A stretch of 64,000 nt of DNA from Microbacterium phyllosphaerae. Its GTDB lineage: Bacteria > Actinomycetota > Actinomycetes > Actinomycetales > Microbacteriaceae. Below the pieces are notes generated by a model that saw only the letters and a program-made list of their open reading frames with translations, ran no database searches and had not been told where the DNA came from. Shown one piece after another: positions 8,680 through 16,385 of the stretch. The position numbers and the translations under genes were made by a program. Every line of letters starts with the position of its first letter. The first letter of the stretch is position 1. The stretch lies in NCBI RefSeq assembly GCF_017876435.1, contig NZ_JAGIOA010000001.1, positions 3,162,001 through 3,226,000 on the forward strand. Reading direction: 5' to 3'.

Positions 8680-9195
8680 ATGACCTTCCGCTACGACTTC
8701 GCTCCGACCCCCTTCGGAGACGCACTCGCCGTGTTCTCCGACGACGGACTCGTCCGATTCGACCTCTCGGAATCCGACGATCCCTCCGTCCCCTGGCTTC
8801 TGGAAGAGGTCTCGGGCCGGTTGCGCTCGGTTCCCGAGCCCGACCCCGGTGCCGCCGACGAGCTCACCGAGCTCCTCGACGAGTACTTCGCCGGATTGCC
8901 GGTGAGGTTCGACGAGCATCTGACGCTCGACTGGCGTCTGTCCGACGGATTCGCCCGCACCGCACTGCAGGCCATCAGCACGATCGAGTGGGGCCAGACG
9001 CTCAGCTACGGCGAGGTGGCGATGCTGGCGGGGCGACCGGGCGCCGCGCGTGCGGTCGGCACCGCCTGCAGACTCACCCCGTTCTCGATCGTCGTCCCGG
9101 TGCACCGCGTGGTGCGGTGGGACGGAACCCCGGGCCAGTACGGAGCGCACCCCGAACGGAAGAGATTCCTCCTCGATCTCGAAGCGCACGGCTGA
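8680..9195 (+). CDS. MGMT/Ogt-family protein lacking the catalytic cysteine (alkyltransferase-like)
   Basis: This 171-residue protein has the N-terminal ribonuclease-H-like half and C-terminal DNA-binding half of O6-alkylguanine-DNA alkyltransferases. The arginine-finger helix RPGAARAVGTAC and the tail DGTPGQYGAHPERKRFLLDLE are kept. The active-site motif PCHRV is PVHRV (Pro140-Val141-His142-Arg143); the codons at 9097-9111 read ccg gtg cac cgc gtg. The conserved Asn of the NP loop is also absent (RLTPF). It therefore cannot transfer alkyl groups by the known mechanism. It may act like alkyltransferase-like (ATL) proteins that flag O6-alkylguanine for excision repair, although classic ATLs carry Trp at this place. 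The start is ATG with CAGGAT 6 bases upstream. Confidence 0.88.
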   Translation: MTFRYDFAPTPFGDALAVFSDDGLVRFDLSESDDPSVPWLLEEVSGRLRSVPEPDPGAADELTELLDEYFAGLPVRFDEHLTLDWRLSDGFARTALQAISTIEWGQTLSYGEVAMLAGRPGAARAVGTACRLTPFSIVVPVHRVVRWDGTPGQYGAHPERKRFLLDLEAHG

Positions 9196-9234
9196 ACAGA
9201 AGCGCACGGGTGAACAGAAGCGCACGGGTGAGGG
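9181..9234 (+). repeat. Three tandem 18-bp units spanning the end of the alkyltransferase-like gene
   Basis: Units at 9181-9198, 9199-9216 and 9217-9234 are nearly identical and keep the reading frame, so each repeats the codons for Glu-Ala-His-Gly followed by TGA. The first unit holds the real C-terminus and stop; the others look like duplications that leave two further in-frame stops. Confidence 0.85.
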
Positions 9235-9252
9235 GGCACCGCGGCGAGACGG

Positions 9253-9289
9253 CGTGGACCCCCGACGAGTAGGCCGTCGGGGGTCCACG
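9253..9289. terminator. Bidirectional hairpin between the alkyltransferase-like gene and actP
   Basis: Arms 9253-9267 and 9275-9289 form a perfect 15-bp stem with a 7-base loop between two converging genes. No long T run follows. Confidence 0.7.
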
Positions 9290-9334
9290 TGCTCATCCTC
9301 TGAAAGTGGCGAGCGATGAGCGATCAGGCGGCGT

Positions 9335-10972
9335 TCAGTGATCCGACGCCTTCTCCGCACCGAACCCGGTGAGCGAGCGCACCTCCATCTCGGCAGCGAG
9401 ATGGGGCGATTCCTTCGTGCGGCTGGTGATGGTTCCGAGCCAGCCGAGGAAGAATCCCAGCGGTATCGAGACGATCCCGGGATTGTTCATCGGCCAGAGC
9501 ACGATGTCGATACCGGGGATCATCGACGTGGGCGAGCCCGAGAACACCGGGGACAGCACGATCAGGATGATCGCTGCCGAGAGCCCGCCGTACATGCTCC
9601 ACACCGCTCCTCGGGTGGTGAAGCGGCGCCAGAACAGCGAATACAGGATGGTCGGCAGGTTCGCCGACGCGGCGACGGCGAAGGCCAGCGCGACGAGGAA
9701 GGCGATGTTCTGCCCCTGCGCTCCGATGCCGCCGACGATGGCCAGGATGCCGATCACGACGACCGTGCGCCGTGCGACCCGCACCTCCCCGTTCGGGTCG
9801 GGCTCCACGGCGTTGCCCGCCGCGTCCTTCCTGCCCTTCTGGATCACGTTCGCGTAGATGTCGTGGGCGAACGAGGCCGCCGCCGTGATCGTGAGACCCG
9901 CCACCACCGCGAGGATCGTGGCGAAGGCGACCGCTGAGATGAACCCCAGCAGCACGGGGCCGCCGAGGTACAGCGCGAGCAGCGGCGCTGCGGAGTTCGG
10001 CCCACCGGGTGCCGCCGCGATGACGTCGGCACCGACGAGGGCGCCGGCACCGTACCCGAGCACGAGGGTCAGCAGGTAGAAGCCGCCGATGAGCCAGATC
10101 GCCCAGACCACCGAGCGGCGCGCCTCCTTGGCCGTCGGAACCGTGTAGAAGCGCATCAACACGTGCGGGAGCCCGGCGGTTCCGAGCACGAGCGCCATGC
10201 CCAGAGACAGGAAGTCCCAGGGGTTCGCTCCGTACTGCAGGCCCGGCCCGAGGATCGCGTCACCCTTGTCGGAGTTCGCCACTGCCGCCTCGAGCAGCGT
10301 GTTGAGGTTGAACCCGTTGATCGCGAGCACCCAGATCGTCATGGCGATGGCACCGCCGATCAGCAGGAAGGCCTTGACGATCTGCACCCAGGTCGTCCCC
10401 TTCATGCCGCCGATCAGCACGTACACGATCATCAGCACGCCGACGACGGCGATCACGATCGACTGCCCGACCCTGCCGTCGATTCCGAGCAGCAACGAGA
10501 CGAGGCCGCCGGCGCCCGCCATCTGCGCGAGGAGATAGAAGAAGCAGACCGCGAGGGTGGTGATCGCCGCCGCCATCCGCACCGGGCGCTGCTTCAGACG
10601 GAACGACAGCACATCGGCCATCGTGAACTTGCCCGTGTTGCGCATGAGCTCGGCGACGAGCAGAAGGGCCACGAGCCACGCCACCAGGAACCCGATCGAG
10701 TACAGGAAGCCGTCGTAGCCGTTGATCGCGATCGCACCGCAGATGCCGAGGAACGACGCGGCCGACAGGTAGTCCCCCGCGATCGCGAAACCGTTCTGCG
10801 GTCCGGTGAACGAGCGCCCCGCCGCGTAGTAGTCCGCCGCCGTCTTGTTGTTGCGGCTGGCGCGGATCACGATGAAGAGGGTGACGGCGACGAACGCGAC
10901 GAAGATCGAGATGTTCAACACGGGATTGCTCTCGACCGCGAGGTCCGCCGCCGCGGAGTGGATCACGTTCAT
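9335..10972 (-). CDS. actP: Cation/acetate symporter, sodium:solute symporter family
   Basis: This 545-residue membrane protein belongs to the SSS family and most resembles ActP of E. coli and MctC of Corynebacterium, which import acetate and other short monocarboxylates with a cation. About 13 hydrophobic segments are visible. Family blocks include AADYYAAGRSFTGPQNGFAIAG near the first loop, GDYLSAASFLGICGAIA and GTAGLPHVLMRFYTVP. It overlaps the upstream DUF485 gene by an ATGA quadruplet, as in the yjcH-actP and mctB-mctC pairs. The operon diverges from a RamA-like regulator, which suggests control by acetate status. Confidence 0.93.
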   Translation of the reverse strand: MNVIHSAAADLAVESNPVLNISIFVAFVAVTLFIVIRASRNNKTAADYYAAGRSFTGPQNGFAIAGDYLSAASFLGICGAIAINGYDGFLYSIGFLVAWLVALLLVAELMRNTGKFTMADVLSFRLKQRPVRMAAAITTLAVCFFYLLAQMAGAGGLVSLLLGIDGRVGQSIVIAVVGVLMIVYVLIGGMKGTTWVQIVKAFLLIGGAIAMTIWVLAINGFNLNTLLEAAVANSDKGDAILGPGLQYGANPWDFLSLGMALVLGTAGLPHVLMRFYTVPTAKEARRSVVWAIWLIGGFYLLTLVLGYGAGALVGADVIAAAPGGPNSAAPLLALYLGGPVLLGFISAVAFATILAVVAGLTITAAASFAHDIYANVIQKGRKDAAGNAVEPDPNGEVRVARRTVVVIGILAIVGGIGAQGQNIAFLVALAFAVAASANLPTILYSLFWRRFTTRGAVWSMYGGLSAAIILIVLSPVFSGSPTSMIPGIDIVLWPMNNPGIVSIPLGFFLGWLGTITSRTKESPHLAAEMEVRSLTGFGAEKASDH

Positions 10973-11316
10973 GCGTCAGCCTGCGCCTTCTCGAGTTCTT
11001 CCCTGATCTCGGTCGCGATCGGATCGAGCTTCCGATTGGCGAAAGCGACATATCCCATCGTGATCGCGAAAGTGGTCACGAATTGCCCGAGCCCCATCAG
11101 GAGCCCGACGGTGATATCGCCCCACACCCGCTGCGACATGAAATCGGTGGCGAATGCCGCGAGCAGGACATAGACGAAATACCAGATCAGGAAGAATGCC
11201 GCGAGCGGGAAGATGAATGACCGCTGCGTCTTCTTCAGCTCTTGGAATCGCGGGGATTCCTCGACGGCGATGTAGTCGATCGCGCCTGCCGGTTCGGCCG
11301 TTGGATGGTCGGACAT
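10969..11316 (-). CDS. DUF485 membrane protein, partner of the acetate symporter
   Basis: The 115-residue protein contains the DUF485 domain: a motif near ESPRFQELKKTQRSFIFP, followed by two transmembrane helices (FFLIWYFVYVLLAAF and the ITVGLLMGLGQFVTTFAITMG region) and a charged C-terminus. It corresponds to YjcH/MctB, encoded directly before the ActP/MctC symporter in many bacteria. Its own function is not defined. The start at 11316 has AGGAGG 4-9 bases upstream; the longer frame to 11334 would lack a ribosome site. The stop overlaps the actP start. Confidence 0.92.
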   Translation of the reverse strand: MSDHPTAEPAGAIDYIAVEESPRFQELKKTQRSFIFPLAAFFLIWYFVYVLLAAFATDFMSQRVWGDITVGLLMGLGQFVTTFAITMGYVAFANRKLDPIATEIREELEKAQADA

Positions 11317-11425
11317 GGGGCCTCCTTGCCACATGGTCTACGGCTCGCCCTCGTCTGCCGGGCGAATGGTAGGGTCGACGCTACGAAACGGGGAACAGGG
11401 CCGTCACCCCCGAAAGTAGGTAGTC
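11317..11425. promoter_or_regulatory. Divergent control region between acetate permease operon and RamA-like gene
   Basis: These 109 bases must hold both promoters. ACCCCCG at 11406-11412 fits the AC4-5(A/G/T) form of the RamA site described in Corynebacterium, and a G-run at 11390-11393 is a weaker candidate. The motif is short and GC-rich, so chance matches are common here. Confidence 0.35.
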
Positions 11426-12286
11426 GTGAGCACACCGACCGGGTGGGAATCCGAGACCGAGCTCGTCGCCAGAGCGGTGCGCGAGCTCGCCCAGCGCACC
11501 CGCTTCCCTGTCGCATTCGGCGGTCTGATCGACGAGGGCGTCGTCAGCGTCACGAGCATCGTCGGCAACCGTACGCACAGCCTCGACGGCCTCAGGGTCC
11601 GGCCGGAGCGCGGCCTCGGCGGACGGGCGATGATGGAACTGCGTCCGCGCATGACCAACGACTACGGCTCCTCGCAGCAGATCACCCACGACTACGACGT
11701 GTTCGTGCTCGGCGAGGGGCTGCGGACCCTGCTCGCTCTGCCCATCGTGGTCGGCGGTCGCCCACGGGGCGTGCTCTACGCCGGTGCCTGGGAGCGCACA
11801 CCGGTCGGTGGCGTGACCACGGCTCCCGCGATGCAGGTCGCTCAGTCCGTCGCGGAGGAGCTCCGCATCCGCGACGAGGTCGAGCGGCGCCTGCGCTCTG
11901 CGGGTCCGACATCCGAGTCTGTGGCGCCGCGCCAGCGCGAGGAGCTGCGCGAGAGCTTCGCCGAGCTCCGCAGCATCGCCGCATCCATCGACGACGTCGA
12001 GCTGCGGGCCCGCATCGCCCAGGTCGAACAGCGACTCGTCACGCTCGCAGAAGACGCCGCTCCCGCGGCCGCCACCGGTCCCATTCCGACCGTGCGTCTG
12101 TCCCGGCGTGAGACCGATGTGCTCGCCTGTGCGGCCCTCGGCGCGACGAATGCCGAGGTCGCAGCGCAGTTGGGCCTGCGGGAGGGGACGATCAAGGCGT
12201 ATCTGGGCACGGCGATGTCGAAGCTGGATGCGTCGACACGCCATGCCGCCGTGGCGAAGGCGCGGCGCGCCGGACTGCTTCCCTGA
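11426..12286 (+). CDS. ramA: LuxR-type regulator with GAF-like domain, RamA-like
   Basis: The 286-residue protein has an N-terminal GAF-like sensory region (about 1-150), a charged helical linker, and a C-terminal LuxR/FixJ helix-turn-helix (about 222-280: LSRRETDVLACAALG, TNAEVAAQLGLREGTIKAYL). Corynebacterium RamA, the regulator of acetate metabolism, has the same layout and a similar length (282 residues) and directly activates the mctBC transporter genes. The homologue of that operon lies divergently 109 bases away here. The start is GTG at 11426 with GAAAGTAGG upstream. The symbol rests on architecture and context rather than a computed orthology. Confidence 0.75.
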   Translation: MSTPTGWESETELVARAVRELAQRTRFPVAFGGLIDEGVVSVTSIVGNRTHSLDGLRVRPERGLGGRAMMELRPRMTNDYGSSQQITHDYDVFVLGEGLRTLLALPIVVGGRPRGVLYAGAWERTPVGGVTTAPAMQVAQSVAEELRIRDEVERRLRSAGPTSESVAPRQREELRESFAELRSIAASIDDVELRARIAQVEQRLVTLAEDAAPAAATGPIPTVRLSRRETDVLACAALGATNAEVAAQLGLREGTIKAYLGTAMSKLDASTRHAAVAKARRAGLLP

Positions 12287-12359
12287 CCGCTCAACGGCAC
12301 CGGATGCGTCGACGCCGGAACTGCACAGTCCCTGCCCAGACCCGGTCGCTACCATGGAT

Positions 12360-12434
12360 ACTGGTCGGTGAACCCCGGCCCCGGACGAGGCAGACCAGTA
12401 CCCGGTGAGCGAAAAGACTGGTCCGAAAGGACCA
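12360..12434 (+). promoter_or_regulatory. Guanidine-III riboswitch (ykkC-III) with downstream RBS-sequestering hairpin
   Basis: The segment 12381-12423 matches the guanidine-III aptamer as known from Thermobifida: CCGGACGAGG, then a P1 5' strand GACCAGT (12393-12399), TACCCGG (pseudoknot strand), an A-rich loop, and the P1 3' strand ACTGGTC (12417-12423). CCGG at 12381-12384 can pair with CCGG at 12402-12405. Directly after, TGGTCC (12419-12424), GAAA and GGACCA (12429-12434) form a tight hairpin that hides the Shine-Dalgarno GAAAGGA 5 bases before the gdx ATG. An earlier ACTGGTC copy (12360-12366) can compete for the P1 5' strand. Guanidine binding should free the ribosome site and switch the exporter on. 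Confidence 0.93.
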
Positions 12435-12436
12435 TC

Positions 12437-12763
12437 ATGTCGTGGATCGTATTGGTCGTATCCGGAGTCCTCGAAGCCGTCTGGGCGACGGCGCTCGGCA
12501 AATCCGAAGGACTCACCAAACTCTGGCCGAGCATCATCTTCGTGGGCGGTCTGATCCTCTCCATGATCGGGCTCGCATTCGCCATGCGCGATATCGCCAC
12601 GGGCACCGCTTACGCGGTGTGGGTCGGAATCGGCGCCACTCTCACCGTCATCTGGGCGATGGTCACCGGCGACAGCGATATCTCCTGGCCGCGAATTCTT
12701 CTGCTGCTCGGACTCGTCGGCTGCATCGTGGGCCTGAAGCTGATCGACCCCGGCCACGAATAG
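12437..12763 (+). CDS. gdx: Guanidinium exporter, small multidrug resistance family (Gdx/SugE)
   Basis: This 108-residue protein has four transmembrane helices and acts as an antiparallel dimer that exports guanidinium in exchange for protons. The family's essential Glu13 is present within VVSGVLEAVWATALGKSEG, together with Trp16, and the helix 3 block GTAYAVWVGIGATLTV is typical of Gdx/SugE rather than EmrE-type drug pumps. The assignment is strengthened by the guanidine-III riboswitch just upstream. The ATG at 12437 is chosen because the ribosome site lies in the riboswitch hairpin. A longer in-frame start would run through the aptamer. Confidence 0.95.
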   Translation: MSWIVLVVSGVLEAVWATALGKSEGLTKLWPSIIFVGGLILSMIGLAFAMRDIATGTAYAVWVGIGATLTVIWAMVTGDSDISWPRILLLLGLVGCIVGLKLIDPGHE

Positions 12764-12812
12764 ACACCACTCGACGTGTCATATTTCGCATTCCGGGGGT
12801 AATGTCACTTCC

Positions 12813-13157
12813 ATGGCAAGAAGAATTGTGCACCAGCTGGTCGATGACATCGACGGAACCGTACTCGAGGTCGGCGAAGGCGAGACCGTGCATTTCTCGC
12901 TCAACGGCGCCTCCTATGAGATCGACCTGAACACCGCGCACGCGGAGGAATTGCGCAAGGCATTCGAGCCGTACATCTCGGCCGGACGACGTGCGGGCTC
13001 CTCCGGTGCCGTGCGCTCCGCCGCCCCGAGGAAGCGCCCAGGACGCAACCCCGAGGTGGCCGCGATCAGGGCATGGGCGAACGACAACGGCTACACGCTC
13101 TCGGAGCGGGGCCGCATTCCGGCTCCCGTCGTCGAGGCGTACAACGCCGCGCACTGA
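12813..13157 (+). CDS. lsr2: Lsr2 nucleoid-associated protein
   Basis: Lsr2 is the actinobacterial H-NS-like protein that coats and silences AT-rich, often foreign, DNA. The N-terminal dimerisation domain starts ARRIVHQLVDDIDG and the C-terminal DNA-binding domain has IRAWANDNGYTLSERGRIPA, whose RGR loop enters the minor groove. Length is 114 residues, as usual. TAATGT at 12800-12805 lies 7 bases before the ATG with no ribosome site, so the mRNA is probably leaderless. It converges on the MarR gene with one base between the two stops. Confidence 0.96.
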   Translation: MARRIVHQLVDDIDGTVLEVGEGETVHFSLNGASYEIDLNTAHAEELRKAFEPYISAGRRAGSSGAVRSAAPRKRPGRNPEVAAIRAWANDNGYTLSERGRIPAPVVEAYNAAH

Positions 13158-13158
13158 C

Positions 13159-13803
13159 TCACTCGGAGGTCGCGACTCCGGTTTGAGCCCACGGCTCATC
13201 CCGGAGCGTGATCTCCTGCGCCATGTCCGACAGGAACCGGATCACGACGTCTCGCTCGTCAGGCGTCAGCCGCGCCGCGGAGTAGAACCGCTTCGCCTGC
13301 TGGCGACCCACCGTCTCCATGGCCGCCTGGCGTGTCTCCGGGGTGATCGTGATCGCGAGAGCTCGTCGGTCGGTCGGATGCGGTGCTCGGCGGATATGTC
13401 CGCCCTTCTCGAGGCGGTCGAGCAGCTTCGTCGTCGACGCCGTGGAGATCCCCAGATGCGTGGCGATGCCGCCGGGAGTGGCCGTCGCGCCGCGATTCGC
13501 GCACACGATCAGGTAGTGGAGCGCGCGCATGTCGGTCTCGTTGAGCCGCATGTAGCGCCGGGACGCGAGCGACAGCTTCTGCTCGGCATCCCTCAGGTCC
13601 CCCAGCGCGCCCATGACGAGAGCGATCTGCCGGAGGTCCTCCGGGTCGACCCCTGAGCGATCGACCAGCGTGCTCCGAGGGTCGCTCGACTCGACGTCGT
13701 AGATCGCCGAGTGGGCGAGCCCGTCGGGCGACATCTCGCCACGGAGCGGGATCACCTCTGACGCCCCGATCCCCCGGGGACTGGCGTCAGATCCGTTGTC
13801 CAT
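13159..13803 (-). CDS. crtR: MarR-family regulator, probable CrtR-type carotenoid repressor
   Basis: The 214-residue protein has a winged helix-turn-helix of the MarR type in its second half (LNETDMRALHYLIVCANR, then GIATHLGISTASTTKLLDRLEKGGHI and the wing with HPTDRRA). The first ~50 residues are a less conserved extension. It is divergent from the idi-crt operon with 76 bases between. In Corynebacterium, CrtR is a MarR protein in the same place that represses the crt operon and responds to geranylgeranyl-type diphosphates. TAGCAT at 13810-13815 lies 6 bases before the ATG. The regulatory role is inferred from position. Confidence 0.8.
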   Translation of the reverse strand: MDNGSDASPRGIGASEVIPLRGEMSPDGLAHSAIYDVESSDPRSTLVDRSGVDPEDLRQIALVMGALGDLRDAEQKLSLASRRYMRLNETDMRALHYLIVCANRGATATPGGIATHLGISTASTTKLLDRLEKGGHIRRAPHPTDRRALAITITPETRQAAMETVGRQQAKRFYSAARLTPDERDVVIRFLSDMAQEITLRDEPWAQTGVATSE

Positions 13804-13879
13804 GCCATCATGCTACACACCATTGGATTCATGTTATGTTGATTATTAGCTAAGCTAGCGAAATCGAGGAGGTTCCCCG
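13804..13879. promoter_or_regulatory. Divergent crtR/crt operon promoter region with short palindromes
   Basis: This AT-rich stretch contains TTAGCTAA (13846-13853), GCTA-N3-TAGC (13849-13859) and a direct ATGTT repeat (13831-13840), which are candidates for the MarR operator. TTGGAT (13823-13828) is 17 bases before TTAGCT (13846-13851), a possible crt promoter. GAGGAGG at 13866-13872 serves the TTG start of idi. Confidence 0.5.
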
Positions 13880-14401
13880 TTGGATGAGGTCACCCTCCTT
13901 TCCGCAGATGGAGTCGCGATCGGCGTGCTCTCGAAAGCGGCGGTGCACACGACGGACACCCCTCTGCATCTCGCCTTCTCGTGCCACGTCCTCGATCGCG
14001 ACGGTCGTCTGCTGGTGACCCGACGGGCGCTGTCCAAGCTCACCTGGCCGGGCGTCTGGACCAACAGCTTCTGCGGACATCCTCGCCCCGGCGAAGACAT
14101 GTCCCATGCCGTCCACCGCCGCGCGCACGACGAACTCGGCCTCCGCATCACCGAGCTCTCCCTCGCGATCCCCGACTACCGGTACCGGGCCGTCGACGCG
14201 AGCGGGATCGTCGAGAACGAGATCTGCCCGGTGCATGTCGCCATCGCCGACGGCCCCCTCTCCCCCGACCCCGATGAGGTCTCGGAGTGGGCGTGGGTCG
14301 ATCCGGCGGAGTTCGCCGACGCCGTATCCGGCGCTCCTTTCGCGTTCAGCCCCTGGATGGTCGAGCAGCTCCCCCGATTGCGCGAGCTCGGGGCGGTCTG
14401 A
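13880..14401 (+). CDS. idi: Isopentenyl-diphosphate delta-isomerase, type I
   Basis: Idi interconverts IPP and DMAPP, supplying the allylic starter for carotenoid chains. This is the Nudix-fold type I enzyme of 173 residues. The catalytic cysteine region WTNSFCGHPRPGED, the metal-binding histidines and the Nudix-like helix AVHRRAHDELGL are visible, as is WAWVDPAEF near the end. The start is a TTG at 13880 with GGAGG 7 bases upstream. It opens the carotenoid operon, with crtE starting 2 bases after the stop. Confidence 0.93.
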   Translation: MDEVTLLSADGVAIGVLSKAAVHTTDTPLHLAFSCHVLDRDGRLLVTRRALSKLTWPGVWTNSFCGHPRPGEDMSHAVHRRAHDELGLRITELSLAIPDYRYRAVDASGIVENEICPVHVAIADGPLSPDPDEVSEWAWVDPAEFADAVSGAPFAFSPWMVEQLPRLRELGAV

Positions 14402-14403
14402 TC

Positions 14404-15483
14404 ATGTCTGCCACCGCGATCCGAGAAGACATGAGCACGAGGGTCGAACAGCTGCTGCGCAAGCGCTTCACCTTCCACTGCGAGAACGCCGAGGTCTACG
14501 GTTCCGAGTTCGCAGCCCTGTGGCGCTCGACGGCCGATCACGCCCTCGGGGGCAAGCTGGTGCGGCCGCGACTGCTTCTCGACATCCACCGCGCCCTGGT
14601 CTCGGATGCCGCCCCTGAGCCCAGCATCGCCGCGGTCGACGTCGCCACCCACATCGAACTGCTGCACTACGCGTTCCTGCTGCACGACGACGTGATCGAC
14701 GGCGACCTGACCCGGCGCAAGCGGCCGAACCTGATCGGCGAACTCGCCGCCACCGCCCCGGGGGCGACGGAGGAGGATTCGCTGCACTGGGCGCGATCGA
14801 GTGCGATCCTGATGGGAGACCTGCTGCTGTCGGCGGCCATCATGGGGTTCGCCCGAGCCGATGTCCCGCAGAGCGTGCGGGTGCGACTGCTCGATCTCGT
14901 CGAGCAGACGATCCTCGAGACCGTGGCCGGCGAGCACACCGACGTGGCGCTGAGCCACGGGATCATCGCCTCCGACGTCGCCACCGTGCTCACCATGAGC
15001 GTGTACAAGACGGCGACCTACTCGTTCTCGCTTCCGCTGAGGGCTGCCGCGCTGCTCGCCGGTTCCTCCGAATCGGCGGAGGAGACCCTGAACACGGTCG
15101 GGCGGCACCTCGGCCTGGCCTATCAGCTGCAGGACGACCTGCTCTGCGTGTTCGGAGACCATCGCAAGCACGGGAAGGATGCCTTCTCGGATCTGCGTGA
15201 GGGCAAGGAGACCGCGATCATCGCGTTCGCCCGTTCGACGAGCGCCTGGGCGCAGATCGCCCCTCGTTTCGGATGCCCCGATCTGAGCCTGGACGACGCC
15301 GCCGCCATCCGCGATCTCCTGCAGGAGTGCGGCGCCGAGAGATTCGTCGTGAGTCTGATCGGCGAGCAGCTCGACGCCGTCTACACCCTGCTGTCCGAGG
15401 CGGAGGCCGCCGGCGAGATCAGCTCCGACGCCGCACGATCGATCCTCGTCTCCGCCTCGCAGCTCGAGGGGCGGCAGGCATGA
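14404..15483 (+). CDS. crtE: Geranylgeranyl diphosphate synthase
   Basis: This 359-residue trans-isoprenyl diphosphate synthase extends allylic diphosphates with IPP to make C20 GGPP for phytoene synthesis. The first aspartate-rich motif is DDVID at residues 95-99 (LLHDDVIDGD) and the second lies in YQLQDDLLCVFGD; GGKLVRPRLLL binds the IPP diphosphate. It starts 2 bases after idi and its TGA overlaps the crtB ATG, so the operon is translationally coupled. GGPP rather than a longer product is inferred from operon context. Confidence 0.93.
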   Translation: MSATAIREDMSTRVEQLLRKRFTFHCENAEVYGSEFAALWRSTADHALGGKLVRPRLLLDIHRALVSDAAPEPSIAAVDVATHIELLHYAFLLHDDVIDGDLTRRKRPNLIGELAATAPGATEEDSLHWARSSAILMGDLLLSAAIMGFARADVPQSVRVRLLDLVEQTILETVAGEHTDVALSHGIIASDVATVLTMSVYKTATYSFSLPLRAAALLAGSSESAEETLNTVGRHLGLAYQLQDDLLCVFGDHRKHGKDAFSDLREGKETAIIAFARSTSAWAQIAPRFGCPDLSLDDAAAIRDLLQECGAERFVVSLIGEQLDAVYTLLSEAEAAGEISSDAARSILVSASQLEGRQA

Positions 15484-16385
15484 CCCCGACGTCGCGCGAC
15501 GAGTCGGGCGAGAGTCTGGGGCGGTTCAGCCGCGCCGCCGACACCGCGTCCACCGAAGTCATCCGCAGCTACTCGACCTCGTTCGGACTCGCCACCCGCC
15601 TGCTCGGCGAGCGTCACCGCCAGCACGTGCGCAACATCTACGCGATGGTGCGCATCGCCGACGAGATCGTCGACGGAGTCGCCGCCGAGGCCGGACTCGA
15701 CGCCTCGGCCCAGTCGGAGGCCCTCGCCTCGTACGTCGCCGAGACCCATCGATCGATGCGAGTCGGCTATAGCACCGACCTGGTACTGCACGCCTTCGCC
15801 CGCACTGCACGCGAATGCGGCATCGATGAGGACCTCACCCAGCCGTTCTTCGACTCGATGAGTGCCGACATCGACACCGCCACCGAGTTCACCGCCTTCG
15901 ACGCCGAGGCGCACGAGCGCTATGTGTACGGCTCCGCCGAAGTGGTCGGGCTGATGTGCCTCCGCGTGTTCCTCCGAGACGAGAACCCGACGACCGCGCA
16001 ACGCGAGATCCTGACCCACGGCGCCCGCCAGCTGGGGGCAGCGTTCCAGAACGTCAACTTCCTCCGCGACCTCGCCGATGACACCGACCGGCTGCAGCGC
16101 GGGTATCTCGGCGACTCCGGCCGTCTCACCGATGCCGATCGAGACGCCTGGGTGGTCACGATCACCTCGCAACTCGACGACGCTCGACGCTCGATCCCCC
16201 TCCTCCCGAAGGATGCCCGCGCCGCTGTGCGCAGCGCCCTCGCCCTCTTCGAGGCGCTGACACGTCGCGTCGCGAAGACTCCGGCATCGACACTCTACGA
16301 AAGGCGGGTTCGGGTGCCCGATCCCCTCAAGGCGCTCCTCGCCGCGCGAGCCGTCATCGTCACCGCCATGGAGCGCGACCGATGA
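15480..16385 (+). CDS. crtB: Phytoene synthase
   Basis: CrtB joins two GGPP molecules head to head into 15-cis-phytoene, the first committed C40 carotenoid. The 301-residue protein shows the squalene/phytoene synthase signatures: RSYSTSFGLATRLL near the N-terminus, YAMVRIADEIVDG (first Asp-rich motif), YVYGSAEVVGLMC, and FQNVNFLRDLADD (second Asp-rich motif). Its ATG overlaps the crtE stop in an ATGA quadruplet and its own stop overlaps crtI in the same way. Confidence 0.95.
   Translation: MTPTSRDESGESLGRFSRAADTASTEVIRSYSTSFGLATRLLGERHRQHVRNIYAMVRIADEIVDGVAAEAGLDASAQSEALASYVAETHRSMRVGYSTDLVLHAFARTARECGIDEDLTQPFFDSMSADIDTATEFTAFDAEAHERYVYGSAEVVGLMCLRVFLRDENPTTAQREILTHGARQLGAAFQNVNFLRDLADDTDRLQRGYLGDSGRLTDADRDAWVVTITSQLDDARRSIPLLPKDARAAVRSALALFEALTRRVAKTPASTLYERRVRVPDPLKALLAARAVIVTAMERDR

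Noticed and set aside
12293..12359. Extended guanidine-I (ykkC) aptamer upstream of gdx
   Set aside because: The GGTCCGA stretch recalls guanidine-I, but the compact CCGGACGAGG plus ACCCGG pseudoknot pattern fits guanidine-III, and the earlier guanidine-I parts are absent.
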